Below, one piece after another: positions 26,301 through 33,227 of a stretch of DNA of 64,000 nucleotides. The stretch lies in the NCBI RefSeq assembly GCF_009757775.1, contig NZ_RHLK01000002.1:750113-814112 (forward strand), given 5' to 3'. A program made the position numbers and the translations under genes. Origin of the DNA: Paenibacillus lutrae (lineage in GTDB: Bacteria; Bacillota; Bacilli; Paenibacillales; NBRC-103111). The notes under the pieces are model-generated. The model searched no databases. It worked only from the letters and a program-made list of their open reading frames with translations, and was not told the origin of the DNA. Position 1 is the stretch's first letter, and each line of letters opens with the position of its first letter.

Positions 26301-29191
26301 ACTAAAGTGGAAGGGGCGGCCGGCAGCTCATTGACACGGACGGAGAAGACGAGTGCAGCAGAAGCCCCGGCAGCAATAGGGCCAGCTGGCACACCTGCTG
26401 CCGGGTTGGCATTCGCTATAACGGAACCGTTAAGGGTGACACTCCCCGCAATTAAAGAGGTTCCTGCCGGAATGGGATCTGAGATAACGACACCCGTTAC
26501 AGGAGCTCCGCCGTTGTTCGTTGCCGTAAGGGTATAAACAACGGTGTCGCCGACAGCGGCTGCGGTGGCCGATGCGCTTTTGGCCACAGTGACGTTAGGA
26601 GCGGATACCGTTACGACAATTTCGTTGGACTGGGCGCTTCCGGATAAAGTCCGCCCGTCGGGCGGCTGGTACGTATAGGAGACCGCAGCTTGATCGGTTA
26701 GCCGGCCGGAAGCGGGTACCGTGTTCACGACCGTTTGGAAAGTAAGGACGGAAGTTCCGCCTGCGCCTATTCCCCCTATGGGTATGCCGGTTGAAGGATT
26801 TGCGGCCGGCTGGTTCACTCCGTTCACGGTTACACTACCGGGCAGGAAAGCGGAGCCTGCCGGGATTTGCTCGGAGACGGCTGCATTTACGGCGATATTG
26901 CCCGTGTTACGGACTGTAACGGTATAAGTTAACGCGGCACCGACCGTTGCGCTGGGTGTATTCACGCTTTTTACGGCTGAGATAATAGGCTGAAAAACCG
27001 GCAGAGTAATCGTACCCGAGAGACTGGAGCCGGTGAATGCGCCGGAAGTAAAGCTTACGGTCGCTTGATCCGTGAGCTGTGCGGGCGACGGCAGACTTGT
27101 GACGTTAACGCTGAACGTGACGACGGCGGAAGCTCCGGCTGCAATCGTGCCGACAGGGACCCCGTTGGCGGGGCTCGCGGCCGGTACGGCGATGCCGTTG
27201 ACGGTTACGCTCCCGGCTGCCAGTACCGAACCCGCCGGAATCGGGTCCGTTACGACAACACTGGTAACGGCTGCTATACCGTTATTCACGGCTGTTATCG
27301 TGTAGGTGACCGTATCCCCGACAACAGCATCTGTGGAGCTGGCAGTCTTGGTTACCGTTACATTGGGAGCGGATACCGGAATTGAAGTCGTATTCGAAGC
27401 AGCCGAACCGGACAGCGTACGCCCGTCAGGCGGCGTATACGTATAGCTCGCCGCCGCCTGATTAAGGAGCCTTCCGCCTGAGGGAATGGCGTTTACCACC
27501 GTTTGGAACGTCACGATGGCAGAGCCGCCGCCGGCATCTAGATTGCCGATAGAGAATCCGGCGGTAGGATTGGCGGCCGGCTGCGACACTCCCCTGACTG
27601 TTACGCTTCCGGCTACGAAAGAAGAACCCGCCGGAATCGCATCGCTAAAAGCAGCGGCTGCGCGGATGCTGCCGGAATTCGTCAGGGTGACGGTATACGT
27701 GACGGTGTCCCCGATGGTAGCCGAGCTTGTGCTTGCGGATTTGGCAAGACTGATCACTGGCCGGTACACCGGGATCGTGACGGTGTTGGACGGCACACTT
27801 CCGGAAATGACAGGACCGCCGGGAACACTTTGGAAGGAGAAGCTTGCCGTTGCCAGGTTTGAAATCTGAGCAGGTGACGGAAGCGACGTAACCGTCACCC
27901 GGAAGACGACGGTTGTCGTGCTCCCGGCGCCGACTGTCCCCAGCAGGATGCCGGTAGACGGATCGGCTCCTGTACGGACGGTGCCGTTCACGGTCACGCT
28001 GTTTGCAACGAGTGTCGTTCCTGCCGGGATGGCATCCGTGAAAACGGTGCTTCCTGCATCCACCAGCCCGGTATTCTGAACGGCGACCGTGAAAGTAATC
28101 GGATCTCCCACGATGGCCCCTGTCACATTGGCTGTTTTGGTCACCGTTACAAGCGGGGCATTAATATCGATCTGGATAGCGTTCGCATTGACGAGATAGG
28201 CATCCCCGGAAGTCGTCAGGCGAAGTATTCCCGTCGTCTGGGAGTTGCGCAGGGTGGCGGAAATGTCGACGTTCGTAATATCCCAGCCCTGCCTGCCTGC
28301 ACTGATTAGCGTTCCGGGGGCGCCGTTGATGGCATTGCGCGTCCCGAAAGTTCCGCTGGTATCCAGCGTTCCGTCGTCCTTATTGATTTGGGACGCGAAG
28401 AAGTTGGCCGCAAAATTATTGGGTCCCGACAGCGCCTGCAAGGTAGAGTTAGAAGGGCCGAATAGAGCCTGGTCGCCCGTCCGGTTCGCGTCTCCTTCCT
28501 GAGCGCTAATCAGTGCTCGCCCTCTAAGCGTACCTTGGGCGGGGGTGGCAAACCCGGAAATTACGACGTTAACCGGACCGGAAGTCGACTGGACAAGCTC
28601 GGCGCCCACATTAAACGACAAATTACGGAAGGGCAGAGCGGGATTCTCGTACACCACAGCCAGCGTCCATCCGGCATGATTGGAGGTCGGGTCAGGGACG
28701 GTCAAGGTTCCTACAATTCCTCTGGCTGTGTAGGTGCCTGCTCCTCCGGCAGCGACGAGAGAGGTCACATTAGCGGTACGGACATAGGCCAGAACCGTAT
28801 TTGTGGTAAGCACGACGTTATAGACGGTTAAGGGGTCCTGCGTAACACTGGAGGTGCCGGCAGGGGTCGTCAACGTGATCGGGTTGTTGATAAAGGCTGA
28901 GTTATCGACGGTTAAATCGACGTAGGTTCCGCCCCAGATCAGTTCTGCATAAAGAACAGTGCTTCCGGCCGGCAGATTGAGCACGGCAGAAGAACTGTTT
29001 GATGTGAACAGGCTGGTCGTACCGGCAGGATAAGAGCCGAACTGAGTCGCTGTATTCGTTGTAATGTACGCTCCGATACTGTCGATCGTCCCCGGCACGC
29101 CTGCCGTATCGGAGCGGCTCAGTCCGAGTGTATTGCCCGTGAAGGTAATCGCACCCGTCCGATTGGTGGCATAACGCTGAAGAAAGGCCAT
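17357..29191 (-). CDS. Giant DUF11-repeat protein (3,944 residues)
   Basis: This 11.8-kb gene codes for a protein with two regions. Residues 1 to about 345 form a unique N-terminal domain starting MAFLQRYATNRTGAITFTGN and containing LPAGSTVLYAELIWGG, also known at the start of DUF11 proteins of Bacillus. About 28 beta-sandwich repeats of roughly 129 residues follow, each of the form K(S/T)-GDTVTYT-N(N/S)G-DPIPAG-SVTVNG-ANP-G-V(T)F. They alternate between two types, one ending in PVYQP and one containing PPDGRT and ending in PVSAP, for about the first 22 units; the last six are more divergent. There is no signal peptide, membrane helix, LPXTG or SLH motif. The start is ATG 29191 (GGAGG 10 bp upstream), not the upstream Met at 29377. 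A CATACACT element upstream suggests mother-cell expression, hence a spore-surface role by inference. Confidence 0.9.
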   Translation of the reverse strand: MAFLQRYATNRTGAITFTGNTLGLSRSDTAGVPGTIDSIGAYITTNTATQFGSYPAGTTSLFTSNSSSAVLNLPAGSTVLYAELIWGGTYVDLTVDNSAFINNPITLTTPAGTSSVTQDPLTVYNVVLTTNTVLAYVRTANVTSLVAAGGAGTYTARGIVGTLTVPDPTSNHAGWTLAVVYENPALPFRNLSFNVGAELVQSTSGPVNVVISGFATPAQGTLRGRALISAQEGDANRTGDQALFGPSNSTLQALSGPNNFAANFFASQINKDDGTLDTSGTFGTRNAINGAPGTLISAGRQGWDITNVDISATLRNSQTTGILRLTTSGDAYLVNANAIQIDINAPLVTVTKTANVTGAIVGDPITFTVAVQNTGLVDAGSTVFTDAIPAGTTLVANSVTVNGTVRTGADPSTGILLGTVGAGSTTTVVFRVTVTSLPSPAQISNLATASFSFQSVPGGPVISGSVPSNTVTIPVYRPVISLAKSASTSSATIGDTVTYTVTLTNSGSIRAAAAFSDAIPAGSSFVAGSVTVRGVSQPAANPTAGFSIGNLDAGGGSAIVTFQTVVNAIPSGGRLLNQAAASYTYTPPDGRTLSGSAASNTTSIPVSAPNVTVTKTASSTDAVVGDTVTYTITAVNNGIAAVTSVVVTDPIPAGSVLAAGSVTVNGIAVPAASPANGVPVGTIAAGASAVVTFSVNVTSLPSPAQLTDQATVSFTSGAFTGSSLSGTITLPVFQPIISAVKSVNTPSATVGAALTYTVTVRNTGNIAVNAAVSEQIPAGSAFLPGSVTVNGVNQPAANPSTGIPIGGIGAGGTSVLTFQTVVNTVPASGRLTDQAAVSYTYQPPDGRTLSGSAQSNEIVVTVSAPNVTVAKSASATAAAVGDTVVYTLTATNNGGAPVTGVVISDPIPAGTSLIAGSVTLNGSVIANANPAAGVPAGPIAAGASAALVFSVRVNELPAAPSTLVNQAAVSFTAGTFTGSSSSNTVTIPVYQPILQAVKSADTTAATVGDSVTYTIRITNSGNYNGSATLTEAIPAGSEFAGNSVTVNGLPLAGADPRTGITVGTISPGGASVVTFVTVVNSVPNPAQLIDQAAISFTYTLPDGRTLAGSALSNTLSVPVSAPNVTVTKSTPLADAVVGDTVTYTIIVTNNGISPVNNILLNDPIPAGSVFNPGSVTVRGAPVPGANPAAGITVGSLGPGAAAAVTFSVNVTGLPSPPQLSNQATASYSSGAFSGTTHSDTLTLPVYQPIISAVKTASTTRVTVGDTVTYTILATNTGNLAAALTITDAIPSGSSFLNNSVTVGGSPVPGADPAAGIAAGSLAAGASVEVTFQTIVATLPDPAFLTNRAQASYSYQPPDGRLLNGSALSNTVTLPVSLPSVTLLKSSLAADAVPGDTVSYRVTVLNSGSSPITNVVLTDPIPDGSVFIPGSVTAGGITVPGANPALGITLGTVAAGESSTVTFSVQVTSLPSPPQLANQASLSFTSGSFSGSAASNTLVIPVYQPVITASKSTSSPIGTIGDLVTYTIVLQNSGNIGALTTVTDPIASGSAFVPNSVIVNQVPLPGASPADGFAGGFLAPGASTTMTFQVVITSVPTPPQLVDQAAVSYTFQPPDGRTINGSASSNTVVIPVSSPNVTASKSASRTDAVVGDTITYSIVATNNGVGNVTNVIVTDAIPDGTILVPGSVTVNSSPVTSSPAAGIPAGLIVPGGAAAITFRVLVQSLPAGQNLVNRASVSFTSGALSFSSLSNTVTIPVYQSILGFAKSASTSNATLGDTVTYTLQLVNSGNIPASATVTDLVPAGSVFTPNSVTINGAPLAGADPAAGIPVGAVAPGSPVTVTFQTVITSIPPSSLLLDQATADFEFTPPDGRTITGTAASNPLAIPVSAPDVTVTLTTPSTDAVLGDIVSYTITAANNGIENVTGVLATDSIPAGSVFIPGTVLLNGIPLPSADPATGVPVGIIAPGASAVLTFQTRVTSLPFPPVLDSRAVVSFTSGAFTGSSLSNTVLVPVYQPLLSALKTADYSNATVGDTVSYSISITNNGNINANLTITDPLPDGSVFVPNSVLLNAVPLPGADPAAGFSGGVLAPGATATVSFQTVVTAVPPSSRLTDQASVAFSFQPPDGRIIQQSVLSNILSIPVSAPNVNVTKTASAANVVVGDTITYTITATNSGIENVTSVVISDPIPAGSALVPGSPTLNGTVVPLGNPAAGIPAGTIAPGASAVLSFQVTVTELPAPPQLLDQATVSFTSGAFTGSSVSSPLLIPVYQPILSLVKSGNSTRVSVGDTITYSIEAVNSGNIAALTVISDLIPSGTAFFENSVAVNGTAFPGSNPAAGIVVGTLSPGTSVLVTFQVIVTSVPVPASLTNQAAANFSFIPPDGRTVTGSAVSNTVAIPVSAPDVTVVKTADAPDASVGDVITYSITALNNGITNVTSVIVTDPIPAGSTFVPGSVRLNGTPLPAANPVNGVPAGTIAPGALATVSFQVTVTSLPAPPQLSNQARVSFTSGAFSGSSFSDTLVLPLYQAILNLTKSANSTNATIGDTIVYTVLVENTGNIAATTSLSDPIPAGSDFVPNSVNINGVPVPGASPAAGIALGPIAPGAVSAVTFQIVATSLPAPAVLSNQAAAAFTFQHPDGRILTGSAVSNVVTIPVSAPNVSAVKSVSAADAVFGDVLTYTIVAANNGIEAIANVIVTDPIPEGTAFVPGSVTINGAPSPVSNPASGVSVGGIAPGSSTAVTFQVSVISLPVPPFFVNQAAVSFTSGVFSGTSYSQQISIPVYQPLLQLAKSANTANATVGDTLTYTIQAANTGNIAAQVILTDAIPAGSELIANSVIVSGNPLPGANPAAGIDAGTIQPGSTATLVFQALVTSVPIPQQLTDQASAVFTFQPPDGRTVSGSAVSNPVTIPVSSPNVTLVKGTTAADAIIGDILTYSVAVTNSGIAAVTNVVVSDPIPTGSSFVPGSVTASGTSIPGANPASGIAIGTLAPGATTVVTFQVTVQSLPAPAQLLNQANAAFTSGPFTFTSASNTVAVPVYQPVLVLTKTGSSDNATVGDVITYTITVNNSGNLSASTIVTDPIPPGSAFLANSVALGGIPVPGADPVTGVATGPIAPGTSAVVTFQVLVTSVPAPPLLLDTADAAFTFVTPGGRTGSGANFSNTVAVAVSDVPVTAVKQASLTSAVINDIIVYTVEITNNDSEAIQEVVLTDELEPEAVFIPGSVLINGADVPEANPVSGIPVGTLEPGESVLISFSAAIAALPAPPVLTNSAAVSFTSGTVPGTIFSNTVGIPVLQPIITLDKQGSTSSISFGEQVTYTLTASNSGSTGAFVTVTDELPEGSTFIAGSVTVNGTAIPGLNPAAGITVGTLTPGSSTIISFQTTVSGDPADGTITNQASAAYAFQTPDGRTHGGAAVSDPVIIPVTDHSVSAVKVSTASAAALGDSVPYGITLTNSGQSAATSVTIRDLLPDGTSFAAGSVTINGIPAPDLHPQSGITLGEVPAQRSVQVGYTLTITAVPASGSVVNTAEASFVYAESPYTIASNTVTVPVYAFGVEVSKRTDISLATVGSIIPYTVSIINRGTVIAESLLLRDVLPAGTELQPDSLRVNGSLNPAADLAQGVLLPPLNPEASASVTYSLAVVSLPPSGEIENQAEVSGSYRTPTGEIETAISRSNVSLLQTLAPVLSAVKSAAAGSYTVGDTVEYTLVIRNSGTLPADLTIQDPLPPGTAWVLDSLTINGESRTGANPSSLALGSLAPGQSISAAFRLKITALPPGGILHNRAVVRYTYRLPNQETIYPAAIASNEVTLPVYSSTVQIDLQVDSSEAARGDQLTFTVTIVNTSGLPITRAFLKDILPEGFTFLPGSVRINGLPVPGADLIEGFLLGEIAAGASITITFIVRVTGSAGSLVNNRVLLLFDVLLPDGRSVSAEQLSNPVNVRIVTHEE

Positions 29192-29249
29192 TTCATTGTT
29201 TCCTCCGTCAGATAAAAAATGGAAAACAAATACGGCTGGAATTTTTCTA

Positions 29250-29257
29250 AGTGTATG
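29250..29257 (-). promoter_or_regulatory. Sporulation-type (sigma-E/sigma-K) -10 element of the DUF11 gene
   Basis: CATACACT on the minus strand matches the sigma-E -10 consensus CATACAMT and is compatible with sigma-K. A weak -35-like GAATGTT lies 13 bp upstream. It lies 59 bp before ATG 29191 and inside the longer open frame, which supports the shorter start. Confidence 0.5.
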
Positions 29258-29550
29258 TGCATGCGGAGTGAACATTCCAATGGATAAGCTAAGAAAATGA
29301 AGGAAGTTCAGAGGGACGGGCATGGGAGGAGGGTAAAAAGAAGTTTGGTAAACCGGGATAATTGTAAGTAAATGCAATTAAATTTGCATAAGGGAAGGTC
29401 TATTTAGGAGCAAGGGATGTTGCAATTACGTTAAAGCAAGGAATGCGGTTGGCGTATCATGAATTGTGAATTCGGAATAACCGTTATTTATTCTCTTATT
29501 CTCTTATTCCTTTTCCTTTATGCCTATATTCCCTGATGCGCACCATAAAG

Positions 29551-29589
29551 CATTGGACCCGCCTCAATCTTCCCGAGGCGGGTCCAATG
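29551..29589 (-). terminator. Terminator-like hairpin after thpR
   Basis: Perfect 15-bp inverted repeat CATTGGACCCGCCTC/GAGGCGGGTCCAATG just after the stop codon. Only a short T run follows. Confidence 0.7.
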
Positions 29590-29592
29590 CGT

Positions 29593-30168
29593 CTACCCGC
29601 GCAGCTCAAAATCCGCTGCGCGCTCATACATCGGTGACCGGCCCATATGGGTCCGGTACACCGCGATCTTGTCCGCCTCCCAGGAGGCGGACGGCAGATC
29701 CCCCGGCGCGGGAAGCAGCTCCCGCGTCCAATGCAGCCCGCCGCTATATCGGCGGGCCAGCGTGATGTGCGGCCGGTACGGCCGGTCCTCCGGCTCGAAG
29801 CCGAGGGACGCGCAGGCCGCCTCCACATCACGCTGCAGGGCTTGCAGGGCGTCCAGATCGCCCTGCACTCCGGCCCAGAGGATGCTCGGGGCATCCTTTG
29901 GGCCGAAGGTCCCTGTGCCCGCCGCGCTCAGGCGCAGCGGGGGATGGCTGCTCGCCGCCGCAGCGAGCAGAGGTGCCAGCTCCGGCAGCGTGGACGCCGG
30001 AGTGTTGCCGATGAACTTGAGCGTAATGTGGTAATCGGCGGAATGAAGCCACTTCTGGAACCTTAAGCCGGACGATTCCAGCTCCTGGCGCCAGCCGCTA
30101 ACAAGCTGCTTCGCTGACTCGGCAAGCGGGACTGCGATGAATAGACGGTCTTCGGAAGGGCTGGTCAT
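29593..30168 (-). CDS. thpR: RNA 2',3'-cyclic phosphodiesterase (2H family, 2'-5' RNA ligase-like)
   Basis: The 191-residue protein belongs to the 2H phosphoesterase family. Both catalytic HxTx motifs are present: His47-Ile-Thr-Leu and His134-Ile-Thr-Leu, with the family sequence FIAVPL near the N-terminus. Enzymes of this family open 2',3'-cyclic phosphates at RNA ends and can join tRNA halves in vitro. The start is ATG 30168, with AAGGAG 10 bp upstream; an upstream in-frame Met at 30273 would add 35 unrelated residues. The coding sequence is GC-rich compared with its neighbours. It lies 155 bp downstream of a GNAT gene on the same strand. Confidence 0.9.
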   Translation of the reverse strand: MTSPSEDRLFIAVPLAESAKQLVSGWRQELESSGLRFQKWLHSADYHITLKFIGNTPASTLPELAPLLAAAASSHPPLRLSAAGTGTFGPKDAPSILWAGVQGDLDALQALQRDVEAACASLGFEPEDRPYRPHITLARRYSGGLHWTRELLPAPGDLPSASWEADKIAVYRTHMGRSPMYERAADFELRG

Positions 30169-30323
30169 GTATCGTATTCTCCTTGTTGGAACGGATATCG
30201 TTAATGTAGACAAGTTATAGAAGAAGCATACAGAAGTGCAGCACGTTCCGTGAATAATAGGAAGGCTCAACAAGCTGCTTCACAGGTTCCTATGCTTGTG
30301 AACGGCTGCAGGAATGCAGGCAT

Positions 30324-30779
30324 CTATGCGGCCGGGATTTCCAGCACCGTAATCGACACACCCGGAGCGACCTCGATTTCCCTGACTTCCACAAATCCGA
30401 GTGACTTGTACAAGCTTAAGGCGGGCGTATTAAGAGTACCGGTACTTACAACGGTTTTTCGTCCTTGTGCAATCTTCAGCAGAACATGCAAGGCAAGCTT
30501 GCGGGCAATCCCTTTGCGGAAATGACGGGGATGCACAACAAGCCTGCAAATATCCACTTCCCCGCTGTCTTCCGTATAAGAAATAAACGCCGCAAGCTCA
30601 TCCTCCTCCCAGAAGCCGACAAAATTTTCACCGGATTCTTGTAATTTCTCCACGGTATCTCTCAGCTGCGGGATTCCTTGGAATCCGATCAGGTCAGCCT
30701 CTATCTGATACGAGGGGATCTGAACGCTCAGCATCATGCGGGCCGTTTCTTCCTGCTGTACATCTAAAATGGTTATCAT
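30324..30779 (-). CDS. GNAT-family N-acetyltransferase
   Basis: The 151-residue protein has the GNAT fold: an acceptor-side N-terminal half (IQAD-like IEADLIGFQGIPQL, then FVGFWEEDELAAFISY) and the acetyl-CoA binding core (ICRLVVHPRHFRKGIARKLALHVL, with the Arg/Gly pyrophosphate loop RKGIARKL). It ends with NTPALSLYKSLGFVEV. The substrate is unknown. AAGGAG lies 12 bp before the ATG. It shares its strand with thpR downstream, but they may be separate units because the gap is 155 bp. Confidence 0.87.
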   Translation of the reverse strand: MITILDVQQEETARMMLSVQIPSYQIEADLIGFQGIPQLRDTVEKLQESGENFVGFWEEDELAAFISYTEDSGEVDICRLVVHPRHFRKGIARKLALHVLLKIAQGRKTVVSTGTLNTPALSLYKSLGFVEVREIEVAPGVSITVLEIPAA

Positions 30780-30989
30780 ACGGGATCTACGCTCCTTGCA
30801 ATCAATCTAGTCTGTCTCTTCATTAAACCACGCCGGGGAAAAGGTTCAAGACTTGAAACTTTCATTTGATTTGATCTTGGAGTTTTTTTGTCGATGAAAA
30901 AGAGAAAAAATCATTCCGGTCTGTTCTTTAAAGAGTCCATAAATCGGGGGCGAGCAGGTGCAAAGCGGCCGTATTCATGGAAGTTTCAC

Positions 30990-31018
30990 TTGATGGCTAT
31001 GGAGAATACTGCTATCAT
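30990..31018 (+). promoter_or_regulatory. Sigma-A promoter of serC
   Basis: -35 TTGATG (30990-30995) and -10 TATCAT (31013-31018) with 17-bp spacing, 40 bp before the serC start. Confidence 0.6.
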
Positions 31019-31057
31019 AGCGATAAAACAAATGAAGCAAGAGGGTGTGGGGAGACA

Positions 31058-32146
31058 ATGGGAAACCGTGCTTACAATTTTAATGCCGGCCCTGCGGCAC
31101 TGCCGCTGGAGGTATTGGAGCAAGCTCAGCAGGAATTTGTCGATTTCCGCGGTATCGGGATGTCGATTATGGAAATTTCGCACCGAAGCGCACAGTATGA
31201 GCAAGTTCACCAGGAGACGCAGAATCTGCTCAAGGAATTATTCAATATTCCGCAAGGCTACAAAGTACTGTTTCTTACAGGCGGAGCCAGCACGCAGTTC
31301 GCTATGGTTCCCATGAATTTTCTACAGCCCGGCAGTGTAGGCGCGTACTCTCTCAGCGGCGCTTGGGCGGACAAAGCGATCAAAGAAGCCAAGCTCTTTG
31401 GAGAAACGGTTATTGCGGCCAGCTCCAAAGAACAGAAATACATGCGTATGCCGGATCTTAGCAACTTGTCTCTGCCGGAAAATACAGCGTATCTCCATGT
31501 CACTTCGAATGAAACGATTGAAGGCTCGCAGCTTCAGAGCTACCCGGACACAGGAAACATTCCGCTGATCGCGGATATGTCCAGTGACATCCTGAGCCGT
31601 CAAGTCGATGTGTCCAAGTTCGGCATGATTTATGCAGGCGCTCAGAAGAATCTGGGACCTTCAGGCGTGACGGTCGTGATCGTCCGTGAGGACATGCTGG
31701 AGAAAGCGAATCAGAGCGTGCCGACGATGCTTCGCTACGATACGCACGTGAAGAACGATTCGCTGTACAACACGCCTCCTTCCTATTCGATCTACATGAT
31801 CAATCTCGTTCTTCAATGGATCAAACGTCAAGGTGGGCTGGATGTCTTGTCGAAGATCAACCGGGATAAGACTTCGCTTATTTACGACACAATTGATAAC
31901 AGTGCCGGATTCTACAAAGGCTGTGTAGATGTTGACAGTCGTTCGATTATGAACATTACGTTCCGTCTGCAGACAGAAGAGCTGGAGAAGCAGTTTGCCA
32001 AAGAATCCGAACAGCAAGGCTTTGTCGGACTCAAAGGCCACCGCAGCGTAGGCGGATTGAGAGCTTCCACTTATAATGCTGTGCCTTACGAATCGTGTAA
32101 AGCACTGGCTGATTTCATGAATGATTTCAGTAAGCGCAACGGGTAA
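31058..32146 (+). CDS. serC: Phosphoserine aminotransferase
   Basis: SerC converts 3-phosphohydroxypyruvate to phosphoserine in serine biosynthesis and also acts in vitamin B6 synthesis. The 362-residue product has the expected family length. Landmarks are YNFNAGPAALP at the N-terminus, SIMEISHRS, FLTGGASTQFAMVPMNFL, ADMSSDILSR, the pyridoxal-phosphate Lys197 in GAQKNLGPSG, and GLKGHRSVGGLRASTYNA near the end. The start is ATG 31058; the upstream in-frame Met at 30977 lies before the promoter. The ribosome site GGGGAG is only 3 bp from the ATG, with GAGGG a few bases further up. It is a single-gene unit closed by a terminator. Confidence 0.96.
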   Translation: MGNRAYNFNAGPAALPLEVLEQAQQEFVDFRGIGMSIMEISHRSAQYEQVHQETQNLLKELFNIPQGYKVLFLTGGASTQFAMVPMNFLQPGSVGAYSLSGAWADKAIKEAKLFGETVIAASSKEQKYMRMPDLSNLSLPENTAYLHVTSNETIEGSQLQSYPDTGNIPLIADMSSDILSRQVDVSKFGMIYAGAQKNLGPSGVTVVIVREDMLEKANQSVPTMLRYDTHVKNDSLYNTPPSYSIYMINLVLQWIKRQGGLDVLSKINRDKTSLIYDTIDNSAGFYKGCVDVDSRSIMNITFRLQTEELEKQFAKESEQQGFVGLKGHRSVGGLRASTYNAVPYESCKALADFMNDFSKRNG

Positions 32147-32170
32147 CGGCAACCGTTCTAGAATAGTGAA

Positions 32171-32198
32171 GAAAGGACCCCCTGGAGGGTCCTTTTCT
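32171..32198 (+). terminator. Terminator of serC
   Basis: Stem AAAGGACCC/GGGTCCTTT with loop CCTGGA, followed by TTTTCT. Confidence 0.85.
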
Positions 32199-32366
32199 AT
32201 TGGCGGAAATAGGGATGAAAGACATCCCACCGAAGAGGTAGGGGACCGTACCTGGCGATTACTCTTGGCAGAGGGAGCGCCTACGAGTGGAAGGGGGCAA
32301 GTTAGGGAGGTCCCCCAGAGATACTGCGGTTAAAGCTTTACCTCTGGGGTGTTATGCAGGCTGTAT

Positions 32367-33080
32367 TCAGGCGAGGCTTTCTTTTACAACCGGCTCCGTT
32401 AATTTGTAACCGACATTGCGTATGGTGAGGATATAGGCGGGGGTCCGGGCGTTGTTTTCGATTTTATCCCGCAGGTGCGAGATATGGACATCGACGATTC
32501 GTGTGTCGCCGAGGAAGTGATAATCCCAGACGCCGTGCAGCAGCTGTTGGCGGCTGAGAACTTTGCCCCGGTGCTTGACCAGGAACACGAGAAGCTCGAA
32601 TTCTTTGGGGGTCAGTTCAACCTGTTCTCCCGCCAGCATGACTTCACGCTGCTCGGGCCTGATACTGAGCTGTCCGATGGTAATGACCGCTTCATCCCCG
32701 GTAGAGGGGAGTGTCTGAATGCGCCGGATGATGGCTTGAATGCGTGAAACCAGCTCCTGCGGCGAGAAAGGTTTCGTCATATAGTCGTCAGCCCCGTTAT
32801 CGAGTCCGGCGATTTTGTCCGATAAGTCCTGCATAGCGGTTAACATAATGATCGGGACGAGGTTATTCTGCTCCCGCAGCTTGCGGCATACCTGGAGCCC
32901 GTCCATCTTAGGGAGCATCAGGTCCAGGACAATAATGTCCGGACGGAATTGTCCGATTGCTTCGAACACCGCCTCGCCATCATAGACACAATGAACTTCG
33001 AAGCCGACGAGCTTCAGATTGAACTCGATCAGCATGGAGATCGAAGGTTCGTCATCGACGATCAGCACTTTTTTCTTCAT
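32367..33080 (-). CDS. OmpR/PhoB-family response regulator (orphan)
   Basis: The 237-residue protein has a receiver domain (Asp9/Asp10, phospho-acceptor Asp53 in VLDLMLPKMDG, Thr81, Lys103 in TKPFSPQEL) and a winged-helix DNA-binding domain from about residue 130 (LTPKEFELLVFLVKHRGKVLSR, then DTRIVDVHISHLRDKIE and IRNVGYKL). This is the PhoP/YycF/ResD-type architecture. AAAGGAGA 7 bp upstream fixes ATG 33080. No histidine kinase gene is adjacent on either side, so its partner must be elsewhere. The target regulon cannot be deduced. It is transcribed divergently from trmL. Confidence 0.93.
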   Translation of the reverse strand: MKKKVLIVDDEPSISMLIEFNLKLVGFEVHCVYDGEAVFEAIGQFRPDIIVLDLMLPKMDGLQVCRKLREQNNLVPIIMLTAMQDLSDKIAGLDNGADDYMTKPFSPQELVSRIQAIIRRIQTLPSTGDEAVITIGQLSIRPEQREVMLAGEQVELTPKEFELLVFLVKHRGKVLSRQQLLHGVWDYHFLGDTRIVDVHISHLRDKIENNARTPAYILTIRNVGYKLTEPVVKESLA

Positions 33081-33170
33081 GAATCGGTCTCCTTTGGGTT
33101 CGGTTATTATCCTCATTATCGCCGGGTAGTATCACGGACATATTAAGATGAAGTAAAACGTATGTAAAAA

Positions 33171-33198
33171 TTGCGGCTCGCATCCAAAGTGGTATAAT
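33171..33198 (+). promoter_or_regulatory. Sigma-A promoter of trmL
   Basis: -35 TTGCGG (33171-33176) and perfect -10 TATAAT (33193-33198) with 16-bp spacing, 30 bp before the start codon. Confidence 0.7.
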
Positions 33199-33227
33199 AC
33201 TTTAAAGAAAGAGGTGAACGTGCAAGA

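Noticed and set aside
17517-28831. Many open frames of 60-320 codons on the plus strand opposite the giant DUF11 gene
   Set aside because: They recur with the repeat period and mirror the codon usage of the minus-strand gene. None has a proper ribosome site or a recognisable product.
29192-29377. N-terminal extension of the DUF11 protein from the upstream Met at 29377
   Set aside because: The extra 62 residues include the ribosome site and promoter-like elements, and family members start at the MAFLQRY-type sequence.
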